Shown here: positions 42,717 to 51,184 of the stretch, one piece after another
Layout: the number at the start of each line of letters is the position of its first letter
How positions within the stretch are numbered: position 1 is the stretch's first letter
Assembly (NCBI GenBank): GCA_020636135.1
Contig: JACJYK010000001.1
Coordinates: 1,474,501-1,538,500, forward strand
Direction: 5' to 3'
DNA length: 64,000 bases
Source: Lewinellaceae bacterium
Lineage (GTDB): Bacteria > Bacteroidota > Bacteroidia > Chitinophagales > Saprospiraceae
Notes under the pieces: model-generated
Told to the model about the DNA's origin: nothing
The model's database searches: none
Seen by the model: only the letters and a program-made list of their open reading frames with translations
Position numbers and translations under genes: made by a program

Positions 42717-42934
42717 GCGCCGGAAGCAATTTTTTTTCGTGCCGATTATCACCGAATAATCACCTTATCTGTTGACGGATCGGCTCTTTTCATCGAGTTG
42801 GATTTGTACCCATTTGTATTAAAATGCCAAAAAAATTTTGGCCAACAATAGAATTATTGAAAAATGATTGAAGTATAATTGACAAAATAGTAAATATCAT
42901 TTGGTCTATGAGGTTTTTTGAAATACCTATCTTC

Positions 42935-42964
42935 TTAACATTGAGCTAATTAAAAGTTAACATT
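42935..42964. repeat. Two TTAACATT direct repeats, 22-nt period, upstream of a promoter
   Basis: Copies at 42935-42942 and 42957-42964 are two helical turns apart and lie just before the -33 box at 42980. They share the TTAAC core with the inverted repeat before the first receptor. Confidence 0.4.
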
Positions 42965-42979
42965 ACACTTATATTGGGT

Positions 42980-43011
42980 TTTGCGATATCTAATCATAGT
43001 GACTACCTTTA
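42980..43011 (+). promoter_or_regulatory. Promoter TTTG-N20-TACCTTTA between the receptors
   Basis: A TTTG (42980-42983) and a TACCTTTA (43004-43011) have the ideal 20-nt spacing, identical to the promoter at 48424-48455. The transcript would begin about 30 nt before ATG 43047 and could run into the second receptor gene. Confidence 0.6.
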
Positions 43012-43046
43012 CTTCAAGTTAAAACCGTAAACCTAATTTCTCAGCC

Positions 43047-43244
43047 ATGAAAAGATTGTTCACCTCCGTAAGGCTGGTATTTCCTGTTATTGGAAAGGCC
43101 GCCTCAACGTCAGTTTCTGACGTCTTTCAGGTTAGGTCGAATCAGCATATCTCACCAGATGCTGACCTCATTACAGGAACTACTACTGTTGCAGAAGATT
43201 ATGCCCCTGGCGGATATCAATCCGGCGAGGTGCCTCTTTGCTGA
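43047..43244 (+). CDS. Possible 65-residue leader ORF, no recognised family
   Basis: The ORF starts 35 nt after a well-formed promoter and has a basic, mildly hydrophobic N-terminus (MKRLFTSVRLVFPVIGKAAS). The rest resembles no family I know. The DNA inside it forms two hairpins: ACGTCAG/CTGACGT with a 3-nt loop at 43107-43123, and TCAGCAT/ATGCTGA at 43142-43165. The product could be a small protein, or the region could be a structured leader or small RNA with a chance ORF. Confidence 0.3.
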   Translation: MKRLFTSVRLVFPVIGKAASTSVSDVFQVRSNQHISPDADLITGTTTVAEDYAPGGYQSGEVPLC

Positions 43245-43443
43245 TATTCCCTTTTTTCAAGGTTTTCCAGTTTGGATGTAATGCAGAAAAGTGGTTACGG
43301 TTTTTGCATTTGCTTTTAATTGAATTTTTAAATATTGATATATGTTAAAGATTGAAAATTAGCCTTTTGTTATTTATATATAGCGATAAAGACACTTGAA
43401 GGCGAAGGTTCAGTCATTTTATTAACAAAATTTTCCAAGGACT

Positions 43444-46400
43444 ATGAAAAAACTTTTACTAAGTCGGTTTTACCTGGTCTTGCTCTTGCTAGCATCAGCT
43501 GCAATGCTTCAGCAGGGACTTCTAGCCCAGGGTGTTACAACATCGTCGCTTACCGGTTCGGTAACCGATGTTTCCGGTGAGCCATTGATCGGCGCCAATA
43601 TTGTCGCCATCCATTTGCCCTCCGGTACAACCTATGGTACCGTTACTGACCTTGACGGATCATTTACCATCCCGAATATGCGTGTTGGTGGTCCGTACAA
43701 GATTACAACGACGTATACCGGTTTCGGTGATAACGTAACAGAGGGGATTATGCTTCGTCTGGGTGAAGCCCAGAAAATGGATATTGTCCTCGAAGATCAA
43801 CCCATTGAGTTGATGGGCATTGAAGTCGTGTCCTCCCGGGGCGCAACCGGGCAAAATGCAGGAGCGTCCACTCAAATCACTTCAGCAGAGCTGGATGCAT
43901 TACCAACCCTGAACCGGGATCTGAATGACTTCACCCGGTTGACACCACAAGCCAGTACTTCAGTCAGTGGTATTTCATTTGCCGGCGTTAACAACCGGTA
44001 CAATGCTATTTATATTGACGGTGCTGTCAACAACGACGTATTCGGTTTGGCAGCTTCGGGTACCAATGGTGGTCAAACCGGTATCTCGCCAATCAGCGTG
44101 GACGTGATTGATCAGATCCAGGTGGTTCTTTCTCCATATGACGTAACCCTGGGAGGGTTTGCCGGTGGTGGTATCAATGCGGTTACCAAGTCCGGAACGA
44201 ATACCTTTTCAGGAACGGCTTACTTCTTCAACAAAAACCAGGATCTGGCCGGTAAGACGCCAGGTAAACTGATTGATCGCATTGGTGGCGATCGCACAAA
44301 ACTGGCTACATTCTCTGAAAAACTGTATGGCGCTTCTTTGGGAGGTCCTATCAAGAAGGACAAAATTTTCTTCTTTGCCAATGTGGAGATTCAGAAAGAT
44401 GAAACGCCTTCTCCGTTTGATTTTGGTACTTACCGGGGCGATTCCGATGCCAGTGGACTGAATGAGCTCACCTCATTTTTAAAAAATACCTACAACTATG
44501 ACCCGGGAGATTACGGAAGCAAACTGGATCAGCTCGACGGATTAAAATTGTTCGGTAAGCTGGACTTTAACCTGAGCGACAAGCACAAACTGACCGTACG
44601 TCATCAGTATACCAAAGCGATCCAAACAGACCAGACCGGTAGCAGCAGTACCACACTGAACTATTCGAATGATGGTATTTATTTCCCGAGTACCACCAAC
44701 TCGTTTGCTGCCGAATTAAACTCACGGTTCAGCAACAAAATGTCCAATAACCTGATCCTGGGTTTCACCAGTGTATTGGATGACCGTGATCCGATTGGCG
44801 GTGATTTCCCATTCGTACGTATTCAGGACGGAGCAGGTGCCATCCAGTTTGGTAGTGAAGAATTTTCTACTGCCAATGAGCTGGATCAGAAGATCATCAC
44901 CCTCACTGATAACTTGAAATTGTATCGTGGCGACCATACTTTCACCATCGGTACACACAATGAGTTCTACCACATTTACAACACGTTTATTCCACAGAAC
45001 TATGGATCGTACGATTACGCCAATGTAAAGGACTTCCTGGATAATGCCACACCAACCGATTACGACCGCTCGTATTCATTGGTTGACGGTATTACCGGTG
45101 ATGGAACAGCAGCAGCTGCAGACTTTAATGCCATGCAACTGGGTATTTACGGTCAGGACGAGTGGTCCATAACCAATAAATTTACGCTTACTGCTGGTCT
45201 GCGTATCGATGTGCCATTCATTACTTCTGATCCCAAGATCGACCCTTCATTTAACACCACCACCTTGCCGGCATTGCAGGCAAAGTACGACATTGCAAAT
45301 GACATCGAAGGAGGTAAAGCTCCGGATGGTCAGATCATGTTTTCTCCAAGAGTCGGGTTTAGTTATGATATGAATCGTGACAACAGGTCCGTCCTGCGTG
45401 GTGGATTGGGGATATTTACCTCAAGAATACCTTTTGTTTGGCCGGGAGCTATGTTCAACAACAACGGCCTTACCCTGGGGTATGTCGGTTCTGCGCCGAA
45501 CGGGTTTATTGCCAATGTTAACGAACAATACACCAATCCCCAGTTCACAATACCATCCGGTCAGGTGGATCTGTTTACCAAGAACTTCAAATATCCACAG
45601 GTATTCCGTGCCAACCTGGCATTTGATAAAGCGCTGTTGAGTGGCTGGAGATTCTCCATCGAAGGAATTTTCACCAAAACACTAAACAACGTGGTGTATA
45701 CCAATGTCAACTCGGATCCTACCGTTAGTCTGAACTGGGCAGGGAAAGATAACCGTCCGGTATACACCAGGAAAAGCATTGACCCGACCTACAGCGCCAT
45801 CTACGTGGGTAGCAATACCCATGAAGGCTACACCTATAATTTCTCCGGTATGGTCAGTAAGCAATGGCAGTCCGGACTGAACTTCATGCTGGCTTACACC
45901 TATGGTGACGCTACGGCTGTCAATGAAGGTACCTCTTCACAAAACTCCTCTCAGTGGCGTGGACAGGTAAGTATCGATGGAAGAAACTTGCCTGTGCTGG
46001 GCCGTTCGGATTATAGCCTGGGATCCCGTCTTATCAGCGCACTTTCTTATAAAGTGGACTGGGTGGAAAGCGGAGCATTTGCAACCACCGTATCACTTTT
46101 TTACGAAGGACAATCCGGTATTCCATTTTCTTACGTGATTGGCGCCAGAAATGGTCAGAACCCGAATAACGAGACGGGAAGTACCAGTAGAAACCGTTCA
46201 TTGCCATACATCCCATCCACCCAAGGTGATATCGTTTTGGTAGAAAAGAATGGTTTGACACCGGCTCAACAATGGGAGTTGTTGAATGCATTCATCTCCG
46301 ATGATCCGAGCCTGGATGCCAGCCGCGGCGGTTACGCCGATAAGAATGGTTCAAGAGCACCTTTTACCAGTCAATGGGATTTGGCAATTCGTCAGGACCT

Positions 46401-46668
46401 GGGTACTGTATTTGGAGCAGATCTGCACCGGATTCAACTATCATTGGATATTGAAAACGTAGCTAATCTGATCAATAAGAACTGGGGTACCATCTACAAT
46501 GTAGTTGGTGATTTCAATAACTCAGAACTCTTCCAGTACGAAGGTTTGGATGGGAATACGCCTACTTTCAGCTTTACCAACGATCGTACAGGATTGGAGA
46601 AATACGACATCAGCAGCTTTGCATCTCGTTGGAGAATGCGGGTTGGTGTTCGTTACATCTTCAACTAA
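43444..46668 (+). CDS. TonB-dependent outer-membrane receptor, Oar-like (second of a tandem pair)
   Basis: The 1074-residue paralogue of the receptor at 39320 has the same layout. A signal peptide ends at LLAQ. The regulatory-like domain (EPLIGANIVAIHLPSGTTYGTV) and plug (RDLNDFTRLTPQASTSVSGISFAGVNNRYNAIYIDG, given as a guide in part) precede a barrel ending in RMRVGVRYIFN. Similarity to the first copy is highest in the first 120 residues and weaker in the barrel loops, so the two probably bind different ligands. No clear promoter lies within 100 nt upstream; transcription from 43004 is likely. It ends at a strong terminator (46696-46729). Confidence 0.93.
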   Translation: MKKLLLSRFYLVLLLLASAAMLQQGLLAQGVTTSSLTGSVTDVSGEPLIGANIVAIHLPSGTTYGTVTDLDGSFTIPNMRVGGPYKITTTYTGFGDNVTEGIMLRLGEAQKMDIVLEDQPIELMGIEVVSSRGATGQNAGASTQITSAELDALPTLNRDLNDFTRLTPQASTSVSGISFAGVNNRYNAIYIDGAVNNDVFGLAASGTNGGQTGISPISVDVIDQIQVVLSPYDVTLGGFAGGGINAVTKSGTNTFSGTAYFFNKNQDLAGKTPGKLIDRIGGDRTKLATFSEKLYGASLGGPIKKDKIFFFANVEIQKDETPSPFDFGTYRGDSDASGLNELTSFLKNTYNYDPGDYGSKLDQLDGLKLFGKLDFNLSDKHKLTVRHQYTKAIQTDQTGSSSTTLNYSNDGIYFPSTTNSFAAELNSRFSNKMSNNLILGFTSVLDDRDPIGGDFPFVRIQDGAGAIQFGSEEFSTANELDQKIITLTDNLKLYRGDHTFTIGTHNEFYHIYNTFIPQNYGSYDYANVKDFLDNATPTDYDRSYSLVDGITGDGTAAAADFNAMQLGIYGQDEWSITNKFTLTAGLRIDVPFITSDPKIDPSFNTTTLPALQAKYDIANDIEGGKAPDGQIMFSPRVGFSYDMNRDNRSVLRGGLGIFTSRIPFVWPGAMFNNNGLTLGYVGSAPNGFIANVNEQYTNPQFTIPSGQVDLFTKNFKYPQVFRANLAFDKALLSGWRFSIEGIFTKTLNNVVYTNVNSDPTVSLNWAGKDNRPVYTRKSIDPTYSAIYVGSNTHEGYTYNFSGMVSKQWQSGLNFMLAYTYGDATAVNEGTSSQNSSQWRGQVSIDGRNLPVLGRSDYSLGSRLISALSYKVDWVESGAFATTVSLFYEGQSGIPFSYVIGARNGQNPNNETGSTSRNRSLPYIPSTQGDIVLVEKNGLTPAQQWELLNAFISDDPSLDASRGGYADKNGSRAPFTSQWDLAIRQDLGTVFGADLHRIQLSLDIENVANLINKNWGTIYNVVGDFNNSELFQYEGLDGNTPTFSFTNDRTGLEKYDISSFASRWRMRVGVRYIFN

Positions 46669-47082
46669 TGAAGTGAACATCCTACTTCAGGATAGAAAAT
46701 GCCACGCTGCAAAGCGTGGCATTTTTTTTAATCCAGGATGGATTTTACAGAAGAAGGGGCGTTCAAGCTTGAATTCTTGTCAAAAGCAAAAAAGTATCCC
46801 ATAAGGCTGCCAGATTTTGAATAAGGATTTCACAGTTATCCAGCTTTACTACTCGATTAATCGTTTGATCAATTAAGTCATAATCCTGTTATAAAAGAGG
46901 TACTTGTAATCATAATGGATTTATTTCCATTGAAGTTTATAGAATGGTGTATACCCTAATGTTATTTTGTCCGTTCTTAGAACACATAAGTAGAACTACA
47001 AATATGAATTCAATTATGTAGCTGATTCGTCGGATGATATGGAGGATATCCTCACCCAAATCATTTAACTTGTAAACTCGAT
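46669..47082. other. 414-nt intergenic region before the patatin gene
   Basis: Apart from the terminator at 46696-46729 it is A/T-rich and shows no ORF of note, no tRNA and no exact TAnnTTTG box. A GAGGATATCCTC palindrome lies at 47042-47053, about 30 nt before the patatin start, but palindromes of this length are expected by chance. Confidence 0.6.
46696..46729 (+). terminator. Rho-independent terminator after the second Oar-like receptor
   Basis: A perfect stem of ATGCCACGCT and AGCGTGGCAT encloses a GCAA (GNRA) tetraloop and is followed by eight T. Upstream A bases extend the stem. Confidence 0.95.
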
Positions 47083-47961
47083 ATGGAAGAACAACCGCAT
47101 ACTGACAACTCATCATCCTTAAGCATCGGTCTGGCGCTTTCCGGAGGGGGGGCCCGGGGAATCCTCCACATTGGTGTTTTTAAGGCATTGGCTGAACTGG
47201 GAATACAACCGGATTATATTTCAGGAACCAGTGCAGGTTCCATTGCTGGAACTTTGTTGGCACAGGGCTATGCACCCGAAGACATGATGGCATTTATTGA
47301 GGAAACTTCACTCTATAGTTTATTTTCATTGAAGATGCCTTCGCTGGGTCTGACCGATCTGTCCAACCTTCGTAAGAAACTCAAACAATACATCCCTCAC
47401 AACGACATTGCTGCTTTGGGTATTCCCACGTATGTCGCCGTCAGCAACCTCAATAACGGTATGATAGAATACCGGAATTCGGGTCCTTTGGATCAGATTG
47501 TTGCTGCTTCCTGCACCATTCCATTATTGTTTAAGCCCATCCAGATGGACGGATCCATGTACGTTGACGGAGGATTGCTGGCCAATGCGCCGGTTGCGCC
47601 ATTGCATCAGCATTGTGACCTCATCATCACCGTAAACCTGGTTCCCCTGGTTGCTATCGAAACCAAAGAAATGAGCGGAATGGTCAATTTACTGCAACGG
47701 TGTTTTGACCTGGCAGCATTAAACAACATCAAACCGCAACTGAACTACAGCGACATCATCATCGAACCGCGTGAGTTACATGAGTACAGCCGTTTTAACC
47801 TGAAAAAAGCCAGGGACCTGTTTGATTTAGGGTACCAGGCAACCATGCAGGTCGCCGAGGAGATCTCAACCAAAATTCAGTGGAAGTTAAAACAGAAAGT
47901 AGACGAATCATTGGTTTCAAAAATCAATGAAACAGCTTCAGGCAGTTCTCTTGTCAGTTGA
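47083..47961 (+). CDS. Patatin-like phospholipase
   Basis: The 292-residue cytoplasmic protein has the patatin fold. The oxyanion-hole GGGARG is near residue 21, the nucleophile elbow GTSAGS carries Ser50, and the catalytic Asp162 lies in YVDGGLLANAP, so the Ser-Asp dyad is complete. It is related to RssA-type bacterial patatins and would hydrolyse acyl esters of phospholipids. There is no signal peptide. No cyclase or other defence gene is adjacent, so a CBASS effector role is not supported. It overlaps the convergent PRTase gene by 8 nt. Confidence 0.92.
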   Translation: MEEQPHTDNSSSLSIGLALSGGGARGILHIGVFKALAELGIQPDYISGTSAGSIAGTLLAQGYAPEDMMAFIEETSLYSLFSLKMPSLGLTDLSNLRKKLKQYIPHNDIAALGIPTYVAVSNLNNGMIEYRNSGPLDQIVAASCTIPLLFKPIQMDGSMYVDGGLLANAPVAPLHQHCDLIITVNLVPLVAIETKEMSGMVNLLQRCFDLAALNNIKPQLNYSDIIIEPRELHEYSRFNLKKARDLFDLGYQATMQVAEEISTKIQWKLKQKVDESLVSKINETASGSSLVS

Positions 47962-48448
47962 GATAGACCTCCATTTCTTCTACTTCGCGCAATCGGACGT
48001 CAATGTCTTCCATAAATGTGGTGGCCAGACTTAACCCAACATAGTCCACTTTTACAGGAAAAGACTTGTGTTTGCGATCCACCAGGACGGCAACCTCTAC
48101 TTTTTTGGGCAGAATATCCATCAATGGCCTGAAAGCATAATAAATGGTCCTGCCTGTATTGGCAACATCATCCACAACCAGAAGAACCTTGCCTTTGAGC
48201 TGCTCAATGGGCGCGCCGACTTCGATGGGGTGGTTCAGTGGCGTAGCAGGGCTCAGCTTGAGGGGTATCACCTTTAGAGGAATTTGTGTGATGCGCTGGA
48301 GGGCCGCTTTCAATAGTTTTGCAAAATACAGTCCGTTGTTGTTGATGCCCAGCATGATCAGTTCTTCCTCATCGTAATTGTTCTCCAGGATCTCGTAAGC
48401 CAGCCGCTTAATTTTTTGTTTTATTTGAGCTTCGTTGAGGATTTTCAT
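47954..48448 (-). CDS. Phosphoribosyltransferase family protein (PyrR-like)
   Basis: The 164-residue type I PRTase has the PRPP-binding loop VLLVVDDVANTGRT at about 89-102 and an upstream LIMLGINNNGLYFA that resembles PyrR/hypoxanthine PRTases. It may be a pyrimidine or purine salvage enzyme or a regulator. In this phylum such proteins are usually annotated only as PRTase. Its start codon lies within the -7 box of the divergent Fe-S membrane protein gene, so the two transcripts must overlap at their 5' ends. Confidence 0.82.
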   Translation of the reverse strand: MKILNEAQIKQKIKRLAYEILENNYDEEELIMLGINNNGLYFAKLLKAALQRITQIPLKVIPLKLSPATPLNHPIEVGAPIEQLKGKVLLVVDDVANTGRTIYYAFRPLMDILPKKVEVAVLVDRKHKSFPVKVDYVGLSLATTFMEDIDVRLREVEEMEVYLN

Positions 48449-48455
48449 ACCTTTA
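48424..48455 (+). promoter_or_regulatory. Promoter TTTG-N20-TACCTTTA of the Fe-S membrane complex
   Basis: The -33 TTTG (48424-48427) and -7 TACCTTTA (48448-48455) are separated by 20 nt, exactly as at 42980-43011. The -7 box ends 35 nt before ATG 48491, matching that distance too, and excludes the ATG at 48416. Confidence 0.65.
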
Positions 48456-48490
48456 TTTCTAGCCTAAAAATACAGGATATTCCATTGGGC

Positions 48491-49846
48491 ATGACCATAC
48501 AAGCTATAATTTTTACCCTTATAACGTTTTCCGTTTTCTTTCTGGCCTTTCGCCGTTATCGCCGTATTGTACAAATCATCCGGTTGGGTAAATCACAATC
48601 GATAGACGATAATCCAGGGCAACGCTGGCGCAATGTGCTCCTCATAGCATTTGGCCAGAAAAAGATGTTCAAGCGCTGGCTCCCGGCTATTTTCCATGCC
48701 TTCATTTACACAGCATTCCTGTTGACCCAGATCGAGTTGATCGAAATGTTGGTCGATGGCGTCTCCGGGAAACACCGGATCTTTGCAGGTAAAATAGGAG
48801 TGCTCTACCCTCTGGTCATTAACCTGATCGAAATCCTTTCCGTGTTGGCTTTCATAGCCACTCTGGTCTTTTTGGCCCGCCGTAACATCGTGAAAGTCAA
48901 ACGCTTCTGGAAGCCGGAGATGAAAGGATGGCCATCCCTTGATGCCAACCTGATCCTGTTGGGAGAGATATTACTCATTCTGGGCATCATGACCATGAAT
49001 GGTGCGGACCAGGTGTTGCAACAGGTCGAACCAGACCATTATCACATGACCGGAAAACTGATGATGTCATCATGGCTGATATCGCCTTTGTTTGAAGGTT
49101 TGTCAACGTCAACATTGATCTTTTTAGAGCGCACCGGCTGGTGGCTGCACATCCTGGTGGTGTATGGATTTCTGCTCTACCTGCCTTATTCCAAACATTT
49201 GCACATCCTGCTGGCTTTCCCGAATACTTATTATGCACGGTTACAGCCCCGTGGCAAAATGACCAATATACCTGAGATAACCCGTGAACTGCAGACGATG
49301 CTGGGCCTGGCTCCTGAGGAAGCAGCCGAAGCACCCGTCGAAATTCCGGAATTTGGTGCAGCTGATATCACCCAGCTTAGCTGGAAAAACTTGCTCGATG
49401 CCTATACCTGCACGGAATGTGGCCGCTGCACCAGCGTGTGCCCGGCTAACCTCACCGGTAAAAAATTATCTCCACGCAAAGTTATCATGGATGTTCGGGA
49501 CCGGGCAGAAGCAGTCTATACAAATATTGAATCAGGTGATGTAAAATACCTCAATACCGAAGCTAAAGACCAATCATTATCGAAGTTAAATTATACCGAC
49601 GGAGAAAACCTTTTCCAGCGAATTTCTGATGAGGAATTATGGGCATGTACTACCTGTAATGCCTGTGTGGAAGCATGTCCGGTGTTGATTGATCCGCTTG
49701 ACATCATATTGCAATTACGACGCTACAAGATCTTAAATGAATCAAGCGGTCCTCCAGATTGGCTGCCGATGTTCAACAGCCTGGAGAGTTCAGGAAGTGT
49801 TTGGCAGGTTAATGGAGATCGGGAAGCCTGGTATAAAGAATCGTAA
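48491..49846 (+). CDS. Membrane Fe-S protein with NarI-like haem b domain and two 4Fe-4S sites (EMO-like, first subunit)
   Basis: From ATG 48491 the protein has 451 residues. Five or six N-terminal helices hold candidate haem ligands (His69, His220 in TGWWLHILVVYGF, His236/His238 in SKHLH). A cytoplasmic ferredoxin-like domain follows, with CTECGRCTSVCP (Cys307-317) and CTTCNACVEACP (Cys386-396). The gene 5 nt downstream encodes two CCG domains. Together they match, in two pieces, the architecture reported for membrane ETF:menaquinone oxidoreductase (EMO) in Geobacter. The likely role is to move electrons from reduced ETF or a similar donor into the quinone pool. HdrDE-like use with another donor is possible. 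Confidence 0.88.
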   Translation: MTIQAIIFTLITFSVFFLAFRRYRRIVQIIRLGKSQSIDDNPGQRWRNVLLIAFGQKKMFKRWLPAIFHAFIYTAFLLTQIELIEMLVDGVSGKHRIFAGKIGVLYPLVINLIEILSVLAFIATLVFLARRNIVKVKRFWKPEMKGWPSLDANLILLGEILLILGIMTMNGADQVLQQVEPDHYHMTGKLMMSSWLISPLFEGLSTSTLIFLERTGWWLHILVVYGFLLYLPYSKHLHILLAFPNTYYARLQPRGKMTNIPEITRELQTMLGLAPEEAAEAPVEIPEFGAADITQLSWKNLLDAYTCTECGRCTSVCPANLTGKKLSPRKVIMDVRDRAEAVYTNIESGDVKYLNTEAKDQSLSKLNYTDGENLFQRISDEELWACTTCNACVEACPVLIDPLDIILQLRRYKILNESSGPPDWLPMFNSLESSGSVWQVNGDREAWYKES

Positions 49847-49851
49847 ATGTC

Positions 49852-50634
49852 ATGCAAATGGAAGTCCGGACAGTCCAGCAATTAATAGCGAATGGAGAAA
49901 AACCCGAGTATTTATTTTGGGTGGGCTGTGCCGGTAATTTTGATGCCCGGGCACAAAAGGTCGTACGGGCTTTTGCCACAATCATGAATCAAATCGGGGT
50001 CACTTTCGCAGTTCTGGGTAATGAGGAGTCCTGCACGGGAGACCCGGCCCGCCGTGCCGGCAATGAATTTCTGTTTCAAATGCAGGCACTGCAAAATATC
50101 CAAACGCTCCAGGCTTACGAGATCACCCGCATCATTACGACCTGTCCACATTGTTTCAATACCTTAAAAAACGAATACCCCGATTTCGGTGGAGTCTTCG
50201 AAGTTTATCATCATACGGAGATGCTGAACCAATGGATACGGGAGGGTAAACTTAAAATTGAACCCGGAGGAGCCACAACAAGAACTACTTACCACGATTC
50301 TTGTTACTTGGGCAGGGTAAACGGTATTTATGCCGTCCCTAGAGAGGTGTTGTCCGCCTTGCAGGTTGAGCTGATTGAAATGGAACAGTCAGCTTCAAGG
50401 GGATTGTGTTGCGGTGCAGGAGGAGGACAGATGTTTAAAGAAGATGAACCCGGCCAAAAGCGCATCAATGTGGCTCGTGCCGAACAGGTACTGGAAACCG
50501 GAGTACAAACGGTCGCTGCCAATTGTCCCTTTTGCATCACGATGTTACAGGATGGTTTGAAGGCAAAAGACAAGCAGGATGAGGTGATGGTCCTGGACCT
50601 TGCCGAATTGATTATTCAAAAGAATAAGTGGTAA
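49852..50634 (+). CDS. CCG-domain (Fe-S) protein, second subunit of the EMO/Hdr-like complex
   Basis: The 260-residue protein consists of two CCG domains as in HdrB, GlpC and LutA. The first has CAGNFDARAQ, NEESCTGDPARRAGNE and TTCPHCFNTLKNEYP. The second has HDSCYLGRVNGIY, LCCGAGGGQMF and ANCPFCITML. All Cys that form the non-cubane cluster or disulfide site appear present. It starts 5 nt after the membrane subunit and has no own signal or membrane segment, so it should sit on the cytoplasmic face of that subunit. ETF as electron donor is inference, supported only by the presence of etfA in the genome. Confidence 0.9.
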   Translation: MQMEVRTVQQLIANGEKPEYLFWVGCAGNFDARAQKVVRAFATIMNQIGVTFAVLGNEESCTGDPARRAGNEFLFQMQALQNIQTLQAYEITRIITTCPHCFNTLKNEYPDFGGVFEVYHHTEMLNQWIREGKLKIEPGGATTRTTYHDSCYLGRVNGIYAVPREVLSALQVELIEMEQSASRGLCCGAGGGQMFKEDEPGQKRINVARAEQVLETGVQTVAANCPFCITMLQDGLKAKDKQDEVMVLDLAELIIQKNKW

Positions 50635-50653
50635 ATCATACAATGTTGAGAAC

Positions 50654-51184
50654 ATGATATCAGAAACCAAGTCATTATCCACGATAAAAGAACAATTGGA
50701 TACCCTGCCTGCATGGGAAGGTATGAGTCCGGACACCCGGATTTGGATCTATGCTTCAAATCGTCCGTTCACACCTGAGGAGGAAGAACAGGTAACACCT
50801 CATCTGGAAGCATTTGCCCGTCAATGGGCCAGCCACAACGTCCAACTGCACGCCTGGGGCGGAATCCTTTTCAACCAGTTTGTCGTGCTGGCCGTGGACG
50901 AATCCAGGCAGGATGCCAGTGGTTGCTCCATCGATACCTCAGTACGCTATCTGAGATCCCTGGAAAGCGCTCTGGGAATTGACTTGTTTGATCGCTGGAA
51001 TTTCCATTTTATGGAAGATGACGCCGTAAAAACATTGCCAAAAGAAGAATTTGCCGCAGCCTTCCGCAGTGGTCGTATCCAGGATGATACGCTGGTATTT
51101 GATCATCTGGTCAATACGCTTGGTAAGCTGAAAGAATCATGGATCAAACCTTTTGGGCAAAGCTGGCATCGCCGTTTCGTTTGA
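50654..51184 (+). CDS. Conserved Bacteroidota protein of unknown function
   Basis: The 176-residue soluble protein contains no P-loop or other nucleotide site. Similar proteins are often labelled as ABC transporter ATPase, which the sequence does not support. Notable segments are RIWIYASNRPFTPEEE, LHAWGGILFNQFVVLAVDE and SGCSIDTSVRYLRSLE. The last has a conserved-looking Cys. It follows the CCG gene by 19 nt, so it is probably in the same operon. The stop codon TGA overlaps the ATG of a possible 18-residue ORF (51184-51240). Confidence 0.8.
   Translation: MISETKSLSTIKEQLDTLPAWEGMSPDTRIWIYASNRPFTPEEEEQVTPHLEAFARQWASHNVQLHAWGGILFNQFVVLAVDESRQDASGCSIDTSVRYLRSLESALGIDLFDRWNFHFMEDDAVKTLPKEEFAAAFRSGRIQDDTLVFDHLVNTLGKLKESWIKPFGQSWHRRFV

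Larger units (their letters stand above)
42638..43443. other. 806-nt intergenic region between the two Oar-like receptors
   Basis: In order it holds a terminator (42682-42716), a GCCAAAA/TTTTGGC hairpin (42826-42842), two TTAACATT direct repeats 22 nt apart (42935 and 42957) and a well-spaced promoter (42980-43011). A 65-codon ORF (43047-43244) contains two hairpins. About 200 A/T-rich nt follow in which I see no further gene or clear promoter. Confidence 0.7.

Noticed and set aside
43047..43244. Small ORF as a remnant of a third TonB receptor
   Set aside because: None of the three frames through 43047-43440 resembles the signal, regulatory-like or plug domains of the flanking receptors.
46762..46773. 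TTCAAGCTTGAA palindrome as a tRNA T-arm or operator
   Set aside because: No acceptor or anticodon stem can be formed around it, and it is within the chance expectation for palindromes.
47042..47053. GAGGATATCCTC palindrome before the patatin gene as an operator
   Set aside because: Palindromes of 12 bp are expected about 15 times by chance in 64 kb, and there is no supporting promoter geometry.
47083..48448. Patatin plus neighbouring genes as an anti-phage (CBASS-like) unit
   Set aside because: No nucleotidyltransferase/cyclase or other defence gene is adjacent. The neighbours are a PRTase and a redox complex.
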